From Pseudogracilibacillus sp037072025 (GTDB lineage Bacteria; Bacillota; Bacilli; Bacillales; Amphibacillaceae), in NCBI RefSeq assembly GCF_037072025.1, contig NZ_JAXHDD010000001.1, forward strand, positions 288,868 through 352,867: 64,000 bases of DNA, written 5' to 3'. A program made the translations under genes and the position numbers. Below are positions 16,911 to 26,244 of the stretch, in pieces (position 1 is the stretch's first letter; the number at the start of each line of letters is the position of its first letter). A model generated the notes under the pieces. That model was given only the letters and a program-made list of their open reading frames with translations, was not told where the DNA came from and did no database searches.

Positions 16911-18203
16911 TCACGCCTCCATCATGATTAATTGTGGATCATTTAAAAGTCTTTTGATTTGATTTAGTGCAAGCTGTCCAGTAGCACCATCGACAATCCG
17001 ATGGTCAAAACTGAGAGATAATGCAAGCACCGGTGCTACAACCACTTCACCATTACGCACAACAGGTTTTTCAGCAATTCGACCGATTCCTAAAATGACC
17101 GCTTCTGGATAATTTAAAACTGGCGTAAACCACTGACCACCTGCTGATCCAATATTTGTAATCGTATTGGAAGCACCTTTCATCTCCTCAGCTGTTAGTT
17201 TACCACTCCGAGCCTTCTCTGCCAACTCATTTATTTCTTTAGAGATTTCAAATAAAGATTTTCTATCCGCATCTTTTACAACAGGCACAAGTAAACCCCT
17301 ATCTGTGTCAGCGGCAATTCCAATATTATAATAATGTTTATAAACAATCTCTTCCGTTTCATCATCAACAGCTGCATTTAAGATTGGATATTTTTTCGAC
17401 GCAGATATTAGTGCTTTCACTACATACGGTAAAAATGTCAGCTTAATATCTTGTTCAGCCGCCACCTCTTTAAATCGATTGCGATGTGCTACTAATTCTG
17501 TTACATCCACTTCATCCATTAATGTAACATGAGGAGCTTTCGTTTTTGAATTTACCATTGCTTTGGCAATTGCTTTTCTTATTCCACTCATTTTTTCCCG
17601 AGTTTCATAATAGTCACCTTGTCGTGTTGCAACTGGTTTTGAAGTTTCTGCACGTGTTTCTGTGCTTATTTCATCGGCTACTTCTTTTGAATCAACATCC
17701 ATGTCGCCGGCTAAATATTTATCAATATCTTCTCTAAGGATCCGACCGTTCTTGCCACTTCCTGTTACTTCCTGAATGATTACATTATTTTCACGAGCAT
17801 ATTTTCGAACAGACGGCATCGCAATTACGCGCTTATTAGAAACCGTTTCTTCTGATTTTGCTACTTCTTGTTCTAGCTCGACGCTATCAGCCTTTTCTTG
17901 TTTTACTTCTTGATTTTCTACCGTTTGCTGCTCTTCAGTGGAATCTTGATCTTCTGACTCATAGCCTTCTGCTTCGATGCTGATCAGTGGATCGCCGACA
18001 ACTGCGACTTCACCTTCTGCAACTTTTATTTTTAAAACTGTCCCCTCAACTGGAGACGGTATTTCAACTACCGCTTTATCGTTTTGAACTTCACATAAAG
18101 GGTCATCTTCCTTTATTTCGTCCCCTTCTTTTACAAACCATTTTAAAATTTCACCTTCATGAATACCCTCGCCAATATCTGGTAATTTAAATTCATATGC
18201 CAT
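16911..18203 (-). CDS. pdhC: Dihydrolipoamide acetyltransferase (E2)
   Basis: 430 aa; core scaffold of pyruvate dehydrogenase. One N-terminal lipoyl domain (lipoate on K43 in QNDKAVVE), an acidic linker rich in E/Q/V (about 80-130), a peripheral-subunit-binding domain (MPSVRKYARENNV, then GRILREDIDKYL), and a C-terminal acetyltransferase domain with the catalytic SFDHRIVDG. Start ATG with GGAGG. The order pdhA-B-C-D and close spacing show one operon. Confidence 0.97.
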   Translation of the reverse strand: MAYEFKLPDIGEGIHEGEILKWFVKEGDEIKEDDPLCEVQNDKAVVEIPSPVEGTVLKIKVAEGEVAVVGDPLISIEAEGYESEDQDSTEEQQTVENQEVKQEKADSVELEQEVAKSEETVSNKRVIAMPSVRKYARENNVIIQEVTGSGKNGRILREDIDKYLAGDMDVDSKEVADEISTETRAETSKPVATRQGDYYETREKMSGIRKAIAKAMVNSKTKAPHVTLMDEVDVTELVAHRNRFKEVAAEQDIKLTFLPYVVKALISASKKYPILNAAVDDETEEIVYKHYYNIGIAADTDRGLLVPVVKDADRKSLFEISKEINELAEKARSGKLTAEEMKGASNTITNIGSAGGQWFTPVLNYPEAVILGIGRIAEKPVVRNGEVVVAPVLALSLSFDHRIVDGATGQLALNQIKRLLNDPQLIMMEA

Positions 18204-18225
18204 CCGATTTAACCTCCTATCTCGA

Positions 18226-19203
18226 TTAAAAGTTCATTACTGCCTCAACTTTTTCCATAATATCTTTATGGTCTGGTAACCAAATTTCTTCCGCAGCCGC
18301 AAAAGAATAAACAGTGTCTGGGGCTGTGACTCGTAAAACAGGAGCTTCTAAATGTAAAATAGCACGCTCCTGAATTTCAGCAACAATATTAGCCGCTACT
18401 CCTGCTTGACGTTGTGCTTCCTGAACAACGACTGCACGGTTCGTTTTTTCAACTGACGCAATAATTGTTGGAATATCAATTGGGGAAACAGTACGTAAAT
18501 CGATTACCTCAGCATTAATTCCTTTTTCCTCTAGTTCTGTTGCTGCTTTAAGGCAAGCGTGAACCATAGCACCATAGGCTATTAATGTGACATCTTTTCC
18601 TTCTCGTTTTACATTTGCTTTACCAATCTCAATAGTATATTCTTCCTCAGGTACTTCTTCTCTAAACGAACGATATAACTTCATATGCTCTAAGAAAATA
18701 ACTGGATCATTATCACGGATTGCAGAAATCAATAATCCTTTTGCATCATAAGGAGTGGACGGTATTACTACCTTTAATCCAGGTTGCTGTGCAACTAGAC
18801 CTTCTAATGAATCCGCATGTAGTTCAGGTGTTTGAACTCCACCACCAAATGGAGAACGAACTGTGATTGGAGAGGAAAAGGTATTTCCTGTACGATACCG
18901 CATACGAGCCATTTGTCCATTAATGGAGTCCATTACTTCATATAAAAATCCAAAAAACTGGATCTCTGGAACAGGTCGATATCCTTCTAATGCTAGTCCA
19001 ATTGAAAGTCCACCAATTGCTGATTCGGCTAATGGCGTATCAAATACACGGTCTTTACCAAATTCTTTTTGCAGACCTTCTGTCGCTCGGAATACACCAC
19101 CATTTTTTCCTACGTCTTCGCCGAAAATAAGCACATTCTCATCTTTTTTAAGTTCATTACGCATTGCATCTGTTATTGCTTGAATCATTGTCATTTGTGC
19201 CAT
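18226..19203 (-). CDS. pdhB: Pyruvate dehydrogenase E1 beta subunit
   Basis: 325 aa; with PdhA it forms the thiamine-diphosphate E1 that decarboxylates pyruvate and acetylates E2. Typical transketolase-like segments: LIFGEDVGKNGGVFRATEGL near the start, TPLAESAIGG, SPFGGG and the C-terminal VEKTNRAVVVQEAQRQAG. ATG follows the pdhA stop after one base; AAGGAG is within the end of pdhA. Confidence 0.97.
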   Translation of the reverse strand: MAQMTMIQAITDAMRNELKKDENVLIFGEDVGKNGGVFRATEGLQKEFGKDRVFDTPLAESAIGGLSIGLALEGYRPVPEIQFFGFLYEVMDSINGQMARMRYRTGNTFSSPITVRSPFGGGVQTPELHADSLEGLVAQQPGLKVVIPSTPYDAKGLLISAIRDNDPVIFLEHMKLYRSFREEVPEEEYTIEIGKANVKREGKDVTLIAYGAMVHACLKAATELEEKGINAEVIDLRTVSPIDIPTIIASVEKTNRAVVVQEAQRQAGVAANIVAEIQERAILHLEAPVLRVTAPDTVYSFAAAEEIWLPDHKDIMEKVEAVMNF

Positions 19204-19204
19204 T

Positions 19205-20287
19205 TTACTTCGACTCCTTTTCTCTATATTCCTTTAACTGTTCTTCAAGATTGTATGGTAACTCCTCATACATATTCTCGATCAACTCTGTCACTTTTTG
19301 TTTTGGATAAGCATCCGCCTGCTTTATCGCTTCTCTAATCTCTTCTTTTGCCCGTTCAATTACTCCATTTTCATCCTCTTCGGACCATAGACCTTTATTT
19401 TCTAAATACGTTCTGAAGCGGACAAGCGGGTCCCTCTTCTCCCACTCCGTATCCAAGTCTTTCGTACGATATCTAGTAGGATCATCCCCTGCCATTGTAT
19501 GTGGTCCATAGCGATATGTTATCGTTTCAATTAAAGTTGGTCCATCACCATTAGTCGCTTTTTTTCGTGCATACTCTGTAGCTGCGTATACTGCTAACGG
19601 ATCCATTCCATCTACTTGGTATCCTTCAATACCTGCAGCAACAGCTTTTTGTGCAAGTGTTTTTGCATTTGTTTGCAATTCTACAGGAACCGAAATCGCA
19701 AAGAAGTTATTTTGTACAAAGAAAATGGCTGGAGCCTGATATGCCCCTGCAAAGTTAATTCCTTCGTAAAAATCTCCTTGTGATGTTCCACCATCGCCAG
19801 TATACGTAACTGCAACGGATTTTTTACCTCTTAGCTTCATCCCTAAAGCGACACCGGTAGCTTGCACATATTGAGCCCCGATAATTATTTGTGGGCTTAA
19901 TGCATTTACTCCCTCAGGCATTTGATTTCCATGATAATGGCCTTTGGAGAATAAGAACGCTTGATATAAAGGCAAACCATGCCATATTAATTGTGGTACA
20001 TCCCGGTATCCCGGTAAAATAAAGTCTTCCTTCTCTAATGCAAACTGGCTAGCAATTTGTGACGCCTCTTGTCCAGCTGTAGGTGCATAAAACCCAAGTC
20101 TTCCTTGACGGTTTAAAGCGATTGAACGCTGATCCAACACTCTCGTATAGACCATTCTTGTCATTAACTCTTTTAATTCATCATCTGAAAGGTCTGGTAC
20201 GTATTCTTCGTTAACAATCTCCCCGTGTTCGTCTAGTACTTGAAACATGTCAAATTTACTTTCTATCTCTTGTAAGTTATGTTTCAA
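19205..20287 (-). CDS. pdhA: Pyruvate dehydrogenase E1 alpha subunit
   Basis: 360 aa from a TTG start at 20287 preceded by AAGAGGTGAG. An in-frame ATG at 20425 would add 46 residues unlike any PdhA and has no ribosome-binding site, so it is rejected. The thiamine-diphosphate motif GDGGTSQGDF...VQNN and the phosphorylation-loop-like RYGPHTMAGDDPTRYR are intact, as are GRLGFYAPTAGQEAS and LPGYRDVPQLIWHGLPLYQ. First gene of pdhABCD; feeds acetyl-CoA to the TCA cycle and fatty acid synthesis. Confidence 0.95.
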   Translation of the reverse strand: MKHNLQEIESKFDMFQVLDEHGEIVNEEYVPDLSDDELKELMTRMVYTRVLDQRSIALNRQGRLGFYAPTAGQEASQIASQFALEKEDFILPGYRDVPQLIWHGLPLYQAFLFSKGHYHGNQMPEGVNALSPQIIIGAQYVQATGVALGMKLRGKKSVAVTYTGDGGTSQGDFYEGINFAGAYQAPAIFFVQNNFFAISVPVELQTNAKTLAQKAVAAGIEGYQVDGMDPLAVYAATEYARKKATNGDGPTLIETITYRYGPHTMAGDDPTRYRTKDLDTEWEKRDPLVRFRTYLENKGLWSEEDENGVIERAKEEIREAIKQADAYPKQKVTELIENMYEELPYNLEEQLKEYREKESK

Positions 20288-20395
20288 TATTCTCACCTCT
20301 TCCTTTCCTACATATATAATATTTTTTTCTTTACCATTTAAAGTAAAACTTTCATTTGTTTGAGCATTATTATGAAAGCCTTTTAATGATCTGTT

Positions 20396-20425
20396 ATAAT
20401 AAAACACCAAAACATAATAGTACAA
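20396..20425 (-). promoter_or_regulatory. Possible sigma-A promoter of pdhABCD
   Basis: TTGTAC, 18 bp, TATTAT on the minus strand, about 110 bp upstream of pdhA. Plausible but unproven. Confidence 0.35.
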
Positions 20426-20636
20426 TTACAAGGTAATTATAGTGTAGCTCATTCACATGGAGAGGTCAATGTTTTTAATTGATTTAATTGGTTCTTTATT
20501 CTTTTTCTCTATTTTTATATTGAGTTATCTTAATTAAAAAACAATCTGTTATACTAAAAAGAGTAAACTGTACTAGTATAATAGAATGATTGTTTTTCTG
20601 TATTAGCACACAATTGTCACATTATATATATACCCA

Positions 20637-20678
20637 TAAAAAAAGGAGTTAAATCAACATTTTAATTTAACTCCCTTG
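20637..20678 (-). terminator. Terminator of the ykyA transcript
   Basis: GGAGTTAAAT / ATTTAACTCC stem followed on the minus strand by CCTTTTTTTT. It lies beyond MITE copy B, which therefore sits inside the 3' UTR of ykyA. Confidence 0.75.
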
Positions 20679-20685
20679 CTTCTTC

Positions 20686-20848
20686 TAGAGGATGTTCAAA
20701 AGGTCCGGTAAAAATGACACTGCGAATTTCGCACGAATGCTTGTTTCTCCGCTACTCATGTATCTAAATGCATACATTCCGCTGACGGGAACTGCGCCGA
20801 ATCGAACTTCTTGGATCTTTTTATCCTCCTTTTGAACACGCACTTCTA
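20686..20848 (-). repeat. MITE-like element, copy B
   Basis: Full-length element in reverse orientation (GAGGATGTTCAAAA... to ...TTTTGAACACGCACTT). It lies between the ykyA coding region and its terminator. The last element-derived bases CTA (20846-20848) form the TAG stop codon of ykyA. Confidence 0.8.
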
Positions 20849-21490
20849 TTCTTTTTTTTGAAAGATATCATAATACTCTTGCTTTAATTCATTATAAAGA
20901 ACTGTTTCCTTATTGAATGATTCATTTGCGTCTAAAACATCTTCATAACTATCATTCACATTTTCAATAATAGAATATACTCGATTTTGATTAAATTCTT
21001 CTTCTTTAAATAAAGTGTATAACTCTTTCGTTAATCGAATTGAATCTGTATAATTTTTGTACACTTCTTCATACGAATCATAGCGATTTATCATCGTGTC
21101 ATACATTTTTCTAGTCAATTCTTGTTGCTCTTCATCCGTAATTTTTTCGATTAAAGGTTCTATATTTTCAAAAGTTGCCCTCGAATCTTCTAAACTTGCC
21201 TTTTCCATTTCTAAGTATTCCAATCGTTTATCTAAAAGGTCAATCGCTTGATCCGCAAGTGTTTGAACCTTTTCATGGTCATCAGAGCCCAATCCAATGA
21301 TTTCTTTATAAAGCTCTTCATCTTCTTTTTCTAATTCAAAAACTTTTTCTTGACTAGCTTCAAATTCTTTTTCAATGTTAATTGTCTCTTCTAAATATGC
21401 ATTAATTTCTTCAGTTACATCTTCTTCACCACAAGCACTGATAAATAAAAGCATTGTAAATATAAACATTGATTTTAATCGCTTGTCCAA
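20846..21490 (-). CDS. ykyA: YkyA-family lipoprotein
   Basis: 214 aa; TTG start with AGGGGG. Lipobox ISAC near residue 20, then a long acidic, alpha-helical, probably coiled-coil region (EASQEKVFELEKEDEELYKE and similar) spanning the mature protein. The family is described as putative cell-wall-binding lipoproteins; the role is unknown. It keeps its B. subtilis place between def and pdhA. The stop codon is contributed by a MITE-like element, so the C-terminus may differ from the ancestral protein. Confidence 0.88.
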   Translation of the reverse strand: MDKRLKSMFIFTMLLFISACGEEDVTEEINAYLEETINIEKEFEASQEKVFELEKEDEELYKEIIGLGSDDHEKVQTLADQAIDLLDKRLEYLEMEKASLEDSRATFENIEPLIEKITDEEQQELTRKMYDTMINRYDSYEEVYKNYTDSIRLTKELYTLFKEEEFNQNRVYSIIENVNDSYEDVLDANESFNKETVLYNELKQEYYDIFQKKE

Positions 21491-21713
21491 TTCTAGATCC
21501 CCCTTCTATCTAAAAATAACATTATGCAATAGTTATATCATACACTAAAGAAATATATTTACAGTAGCAATTGTATGAATGTAAAGGCCTAATTATGTTA
21601 AAATAGAAGCAAACTATGTTTTTTATTCATTTTTTCTTAACAAACTGCAATTGCGCAGATTAAAGTATTATTTTTAAAATAAACATTATTCGTATGGAAT
21701 AGGAGTATTAAGT

Positions 21714-22262
21714 ATGCTGTTAATGAAAGATATTGTTAGAGATGGGCATCCAGCGCTTCGAAAAAAATCAGAAGAAGTAAAATTACCACCAAGTGAAGAA
21801 GATATTAAAACATTAAATAAAATGATGGAGTTTATAAAAAATAGTCAAAACGATGAAATTGCCGAAAAATATAAATTACGTTCTGGAGTAGGTCTTGCTG
21901 CACCTCAAATTGGTGTTAACAAACAATTAATCGTCATTCATTTTACTTACAAAGAAAAACTATACAGTTATCAGCTTGTTAATCCAAAAGTTATTAGCCA
22001 CTCCGTTGAAAAAGCATATTTAAATGGAGGGGAAGGTTGCTTATCGGTAGATGAAGCAATTGAGGGGTATGTCGTACGTCATGCACGAGTAACAGTGCGT
22101 GCCTTTGATAAGGAAGGAAAACAATTAAAATTAAGATTTAAAGGTTATCCTGCAATTGTCATTCAACATGAAATAGATCATTTGAATGGAATTATGTTCT
22201 ATGACTATATAAATAAAAGAAATCCTTTTTATATCCCAGATAATGCCGTTGAAATTGATTAG
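21714..22262 (+). CDS. def: Peptide deformylase
   Basis: 182 aa metalloenzyme that removes the formyl group from nascent proteins. All three signature motifs are present: GVGLAAPQIG (about 59-68), EGCLSV (metal-ligand Cys about 110) and QHEIDH (two metal-ligand His about 155-159). The ~180-aa length with insert NSQNDEIAEKYKLR is typical of Gram-positive type 2 enzymes. ATG with AGGAG; a second in-frame ATG at 21723 is possible. Confidence 0.96.
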   Translation: MLLMKDIVRDGHPALRKKSEEVKLPPSEEDIKTLNKMMEFIKNSQNDEIAEKYKLRSGVGLAAPQIGVNKQLIVIHFTYKEKLYSYQLVNPKVISHSVEKAYLNGGEGCLSVDEAIEGYVVRHARVTVRAFDKEGKQLKLRFKGYPAIVIQHEIDHLNGIMFYDYINKRNPFYIPDNAVEID

Positions 22263-22502
22263 TATAATATAATACCAACTTAACTCTTTTTCGGGTTCAT
22301 CATTTCATTCTACTCTTTTTACGTATATTATGATTCCTTTCGTGAAAAAATAAGAAAAGAAAAAAACACAAATAAATATTTGCTAAAAATAATTGATATT
22401 TATTCCAATAAAAATGAAATCATATTATAATAAGATTAACAGGGATTGGATCGGCCTAAATTTTATCTTGCTTTTCTTCTTATGAAGGGAGATGTGTAGG
22501 TG

Positions 22503-22616
22503 ATGTTGAAACGCCTAAAAGAAAAGCTAAAGAGAAAATGGAAAGAGTTTTTGAAACAAGGACGTGTACCGACAACTGATAATAATACTACTATTCAAGG
22601 ACATCGTGAGAAATAA
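22503..22616 (+). CDS. Possible small basic peptide (37 aa)
   Basis: ATG with AGGTG close upstream and GGGAG further up. The product is MLKRLKEKLKRKWKEFLKQG plus 17 polar residues: a strongly basic, amphipathic helix followed by a polar tail. Not recognised. It lies between def and rpoY in a 430-bp gap. Too short to judge by coding statistics; the helix pattern and absence of decay make a real peptide plausible. Confidence 0.45.
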   Translation: MLKRLKEKLKRKWKEFLKQGRVPTTDNNTTIQGHREK

Positions 22617-22692
22617 ACATGAAGCGAAACTTTTTAAATTGAAGTAATTTTACGGAAAAATTAGATCGAATTAACGTTATAGGAGAGATAGA

Positions 22693-22902
22693 ATGATTTT
22701 TAAGGTTTTATATCAAGAACACCCTGATACTGCGCCTGTACGTGAACGCACAAAAAGCCTTTACGTAGAAGCAAAATCAGAGCGTGAAGTACGTCAAAAA
22801 TTATCCAATCGCAATATTAATATCGAGTTTATCCAAGAATTAGATGAAACACATTTACAATATGAAAAAAAATCCGAAGTTTTTGAAATTGAGAGTGTCT
22901 AA
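22693..22902 (+). CDS. rpoY: RNA polymerase epsilon subunit
   Basis: 69 aa, small auxiliary subunit of Firmicute RNA polymerase (formerly YkzG). The sequence begins MIFKVLYQEHPDTAPVRERT and includes LYVEAKSEREVRQKL, matching the family through its length. AGGAGAGAT lies upstream of ATG. Its stop is followed at once by the rnjA ATG, the conserved rpoY-rnjA operon. Confidence 0.93.
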   Translation: MIFKVLYQEHPDTAPVRERTKSLYVEAKSEREVRQKLSNRNINIEFIQELDETHLQYEKKSEVFEIESV

Positions 22903-24570
22903 ATGAAATTTGTAAAGAATGACCAAACTGCCGTTTTTGCACTCGGCGGACTAGGTGAAATCGGAAAAAATACGTATTGTGTACAATTCCAGGACGAGAT
23001 TATTATAATTGATGCCGGCATCAAGTTCCCAGAAGATGAACTACTTGGCATTGATTATGTTATTCCTGATTATACGTACTTAGTGCAAAATCAAGACAAG
23101 ATTAAAGGACTAATCATCACGCATGGGCATGAAGATCACATCGGTGGCATCCCCTATTTGTTGCGTGAAATAAATGTACCAATCTATGCTGGAAAACTTG
23201 CGATCGGACTTATAAGAAATAAGTTAGAAGAACATGGATTACTCAGAAATGCCAAATTAAATACAATTCAAGAAGAAGATATAATAAAATTCCGTAAAAC
23301 TTCCGTTAGTTTCTTTCACGTTACACACAGTATTCCCGATTCTTTTGGTGTCGTTGTAAAAACACCATCTGGAAATATTGTTCAAACAGGTGACTTTAAA
23401 TTCGACTTTACTCCTGTTGGAGAACCCGCTAATTTATCTAAAATGGCACAAATTGGTGAAGAAGGTGTACTATGTTTACTTTCAGATAGTACAAACAGTG
23501 AAGTCCCTGGATTTACGATGTCAGAACAAGTAGTACAAGAAAATATAAACGATATTTTTAGTAGAATTGATGAACGTCTCATTTTTGCGACTTTTGCTTC
23601 AAACATATACCGTTTGCAACAAGTTGTAGACGCTGCTGTAAAGCACAATAGAAAAGTCGCCGTTTTTGGTCGCAGCATGGAATCTGCAATTGAGATTGGT
23701 CGTGAATTAGGCTATATTGTTGCACCAAAAGATACTTTTATTGAGACAAATCAAATAAATCGTTTTCCTTCGAATGAAATTGCTATCCTTTGTACCGGTT
23801 CACAAGGAGAACCAATGGCAGCACTTTCTCGAATTGCAAATGGTACACATAGACAAATTTCAATTACACCTGGAGATACTGTCGTCTTTTCTTCCTCACC
23901 AATCCCTGGAAATAATGTGAGTGTAAGCAGAATCATTAACCAATTGATGCGAGCCGGTGCAGAAGTAATTCACGGTCCATTAAGTAATATTCATACTTCA
24001 GGACATGGCAGTCAAGATGAACAAAAATTAATGATCCGTCTAATGAAACCGAAGTTTTTCATGCCAATTCACGGTGAATACCGCATGCTCAAAGAACACT
24101 CAAAGCTTGCTATCGCTTGTGGAGTAGATGAAAAAAATACGTTTATTTTAGATAACGGAGACGTGTTAGCACTAAATAAAGATAACGCAAATATCGCTGG
24201 GAAAATTCCATCAGGTTCTGTTTATGTTGATGGTAGCGGAATTGGTGATATTGGAAACATCGTTCTTCGTGATCGCCGAATCCTATCTGAAGAAGGTTTG
24301 GTTATTGTTGTAGTAAGTATTAATATGAAAGAATTTGAAATAGCCGCAGGACCAGACATAATTTCTCGAGGTTTTGTCTATATGCGGGAATCAGAAGACT
24401 TGATAAACGAAGCACAAAAACTGGTATCAGATCATTTAAATAAAATCATGCGTCGAAAAACAAGCAAATGGTCTGAAATAAAAAATGAAATCATCGATAC
24501 AATTGCACCACTTCTTTATGAAAAAACAAAACGTAGACCGATGATTTTACCAATTATTATGGAAGTGTAA
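22903..24570 (+). CDS. rnjA: Ribonuclease J1
   Basis: 555 aa, metallo-beta-lactamase/beta-CASP ribonuclease with endo- and 5'-3' exonuclease activity, central to mRNA turnover and 16S rRNA maturation. Zinc motif HGHEDHIGG (about 73-81), TGDFKFD (about 162-168) and later HTSGHGSQDEQ and IHGEYRM are intact. The C-terminal domain after residue 450 is full length. Coupled to rpoY with no gap. A strong terminator follows. In B. subtilis SR1P promotes GapA-RNase J1 contact. Confidence 0.97.
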   Translation: MKFVKNDQTAVFALGGLGEIGKNTYCVQFQDEIIIIDAGIKFPEDELLGIDYVIPDYTYLVQNQDKIKGLIITHGHEDHIGGIPYLLREINVPIYAGKLAIGLIRNKLEEHGLLRNAKLNTIQEEDIIKFRKTSVSFFHVTHSIPDSFGVVVKTPSGNIVQTGDFKFDFTPVGEPANLSKMAQIGEEGVLCLLSDSTNSEVPGFTMSEQVVQENINDIFSRIDERLIFATFASNIYRLQQVVDAAVKHNRKVAVFGRSMESAIEIGRELGYIVAPKDTFIETNQINRFPSNEIAILCTGSQGEPMAALSRIANGTHRQISITPGDTVVFSSSPIPGNNVSVSRIINQLMRAGAEVIHGPLSNIHTSGHGSQDEQKLMIRLMKPKFFMPIHGEYRMLKEHSKLAIACGVDEKNTFILDNGDVLALNKDNANIAGKIPSGSVYVDGSGIGDIGNIVLRDRRILSEEGLVIVVVSINMKEFEIAAGPDIISRGFVYMRESEDLINEAQKLVSDHLNKIMRRKTSKWSEIKNEIIDTIAPLLYEKTKRRPMILPIIMEV

Positions 24571-24576
24571 AACAAC

Positions 24577-24622
24577 AAAAACAGGTAAGGAAAGTGTTTA
24601 TTTTCCTCACCTGTTTTCTTTT
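24577..24622 (+). terminator. Terminator of rpoY-rnjA
   Basis: AAAACAGGT / ACCTGTTTT stem extended by AAGGAAA/TTTCCT, followed by CTTTT. Confidence 0.85.
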
Positions 24623-24725
24623 ATATAAAACCTCGCTTTCATCCTTCCCGCCACAAAAGACCTACTGACACAACTTCCATAAACTGTGACGTTTGGCTCT
24701 GCTTATTAATAAATCGATACGGATC

Positions 24726-24751
24726 GACTCGACATCTTGGAAAAAGACTCG
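24726..24751 (+). repeat. 20-bp repeat family (GACTCGACATSTTGG), left fragment
   Basis: One full unit GACTCGACATCTTGGAAAAA and the start of a second (GACTCG). The series is broken here by the 52-bp array and resumes at 25265. Confidence 0.7.
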
Positions 24752-25267
24752 CCGTTTTCCATGACCCCCACCCAAAACGGTTACAATTAATATCGGAACA
24801 TGCCTGTTTTTTATAACTCTTACCCAAAACGGGCACGATTCATACCGAAACATGACCGTTTCCCATGACCCCTACCCAAAACGGGCACGATTAAGATCGA
24901 AACATGACCGTTTCCCATGACTCTTACCCAAAACGGGCACGATTATTAACAAAACATGACCGTTTCCCACGACCCCTACCCAAAACGGGCACGATTCATA
25001 CCGAAACATGACCGTTTTCCATGATCCCTACCCAAAACGGGCACGATTCATACCGAAACATGACCGTTTTCCACGACTCTTACCCAAAACGGGCACGATT
25101 CATACCGAAACATGACCGTTTTCCATGATCCCTACCCAAAACGGGCACGATTCATACCGAAACATGACCGTTTTCCATGACCCCTACCCAAAACGGGCAC
25201 GATTCATACCGAAACATGACCGTTTTCCATGACCCCTACCCAAAACGGGCACGATTAAGATCGAAAC
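24752..25267 (+). repeat. Tandem array of ten 52-bp units
   Basis: The marker ACCCAAAACGG starts at 24770, 24822, 24874, 24926, 24978, 25030, 25082, 25134, 25186 and 25238: ten copies exactly 52 bp apart. Consensus order: ACCCAAAACGGGCACGATTC, ATACCGAAACATGACCG, TTTTCCATGACCCCT. The first unit is the most diverged. No plausible gene, and no variable spacers as in CRISPR. It lies between the convergent rnjA and ktrC. Confidence 0.95.
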
Positions 25268-25375
25268 TACCCATCTTGCAGATCGACTCGACATGTTGGA
25301 AAAAGACTCGACGTCTTGCGGATCGACTCGACATCTTAGATCTGGACTCTGCATGTTGTTCATCGACTCACATTC
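25265..25375 (+). repeat. 20-bp repeat family (GACTCGACATSTTGG), right part
   Basis: At least five further units in exact 20-bp register (starts 25285, 25305, 25325, 25345, 25365, with a diverged one at 25265): GACTCGACATGTTGGAAAAA, GACTCGACGTCTTGCGGATC, GACTCGACATCTTAGATCTG and so on. The same family appears at the right edge of the window (63951). The remaining stretch to 25548 shows nothing. Confidence 0.8.
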
Positions 25376-25548
25376 CGAAACGGAGGCAGAGTCACTTTTC
25401 CCCAACGGTAATAAATCGTTACGCCACAGTTTCCTTCAACTGCGATGCAAATAAGCAACAAATTTCTTGGTGAAATCCTTAATATTAATTTATTTTTTAA
25501 CTGTTTTGACGATATAAGCATGATGTAGTTCACAAATATTATTCCGCT

Positions 25549-26214
25549 TTATTCATCCATAATAAGTTGTCTTTCAAATTTCGTTATATCTTTATCTGCT
25601 CCAATAACGATTAATATGTCATCTTCTTGAACGGTATAATCAGCACTTGGAGAAACATTCATTTGTTTTCCACGTCTGATCGCTACAACGTTACAGCCAT
25701 ATTTAGCACGAATATCCATTTCCTTTAACGTTTTGCCGATCATTTTTCTTCCAGCCATTACTTCTACCATACTATAATCTTCCGACAGTTCTAAATAATC
25801 TAAAATATTACTAGAGATTAAACTATGTGCCAATCTTCTCCCCATATCTCTTTCTGGATGAACCACTTGATGTGCACCTATTTTATTTAATATTTTTTCA
25901 TGGTAATCATTTTGGGCCTTAACTGTAATCTTATTAATCCCTAAGTCCGCTAAAATGACAGTTGTTAAAATACTTGCTTGTATATTATCCCCTATGGCTA
26001 CAATTACATGATCAATGTTTTTTATTCCGATCTCTTTTAATGCTTGTTCATCTGTTGAATCAGCGATAACTGCATGAGATGCAATATTTTTATATTCATT
26101 TATTTTATGCTCATTTATATCTATTGCGAGGACTTTCATTCCCTCAACACTTAATTCTTCACATATGCTACCACCAAATCTACCTAAACCAATTACAGCA
26201 AACTCTCGCTTCAT
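25549..26214 (-). CDS. ktrC: Potassium uptake regulatory subunit KtrC (RCK)
   Basis: 221 aa cytoplasmic gating ring subunit for a Ktr K+ channel. N-terminal RCK_N Rossmann domain with GLGRFG (residues 9-14) and the conserved acidic residue in LAIDINEHK, then RCK_C (about 135-221), the domain that binds c-di-AMP in KtrA/KtrC. Length equals Bacillus KtrC. It lies near rnjA as in B. subtilis. The membrane partner at 33500-34864 is a candidate. Confidence 0.93.
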   Translation of the reverse strand: MKREFAVIGLGRFGGSICEELSVEGMKVLAIDINEHKINEYKNIASHAVIADSTDEQALKEIGIKNIDHVIVAIGDNIQASILTTVILADLGINKITVKAQNDYHEKILNKIGAHQVVHPERDMGRRLAHSLISSNILDYLELSEDYSMVEVMAGRKMIGKTLKEMDIRAKYGCNVVAIRRGKQMNVSPSADYTVQEDDILIVIGADKDITKFERQLIMDE

Positions 26215-26244
26215 GACTTACTCCTCCATTACAATGTAAGACTA

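Noticed and set aside
19205..20425. Longer pdhA start at ATG 20425
   Set aside because: The extra 46 residues do not resemble PdhA and have no ribosome-binding site; TTG 20287 follows AAGAGGTGAG.
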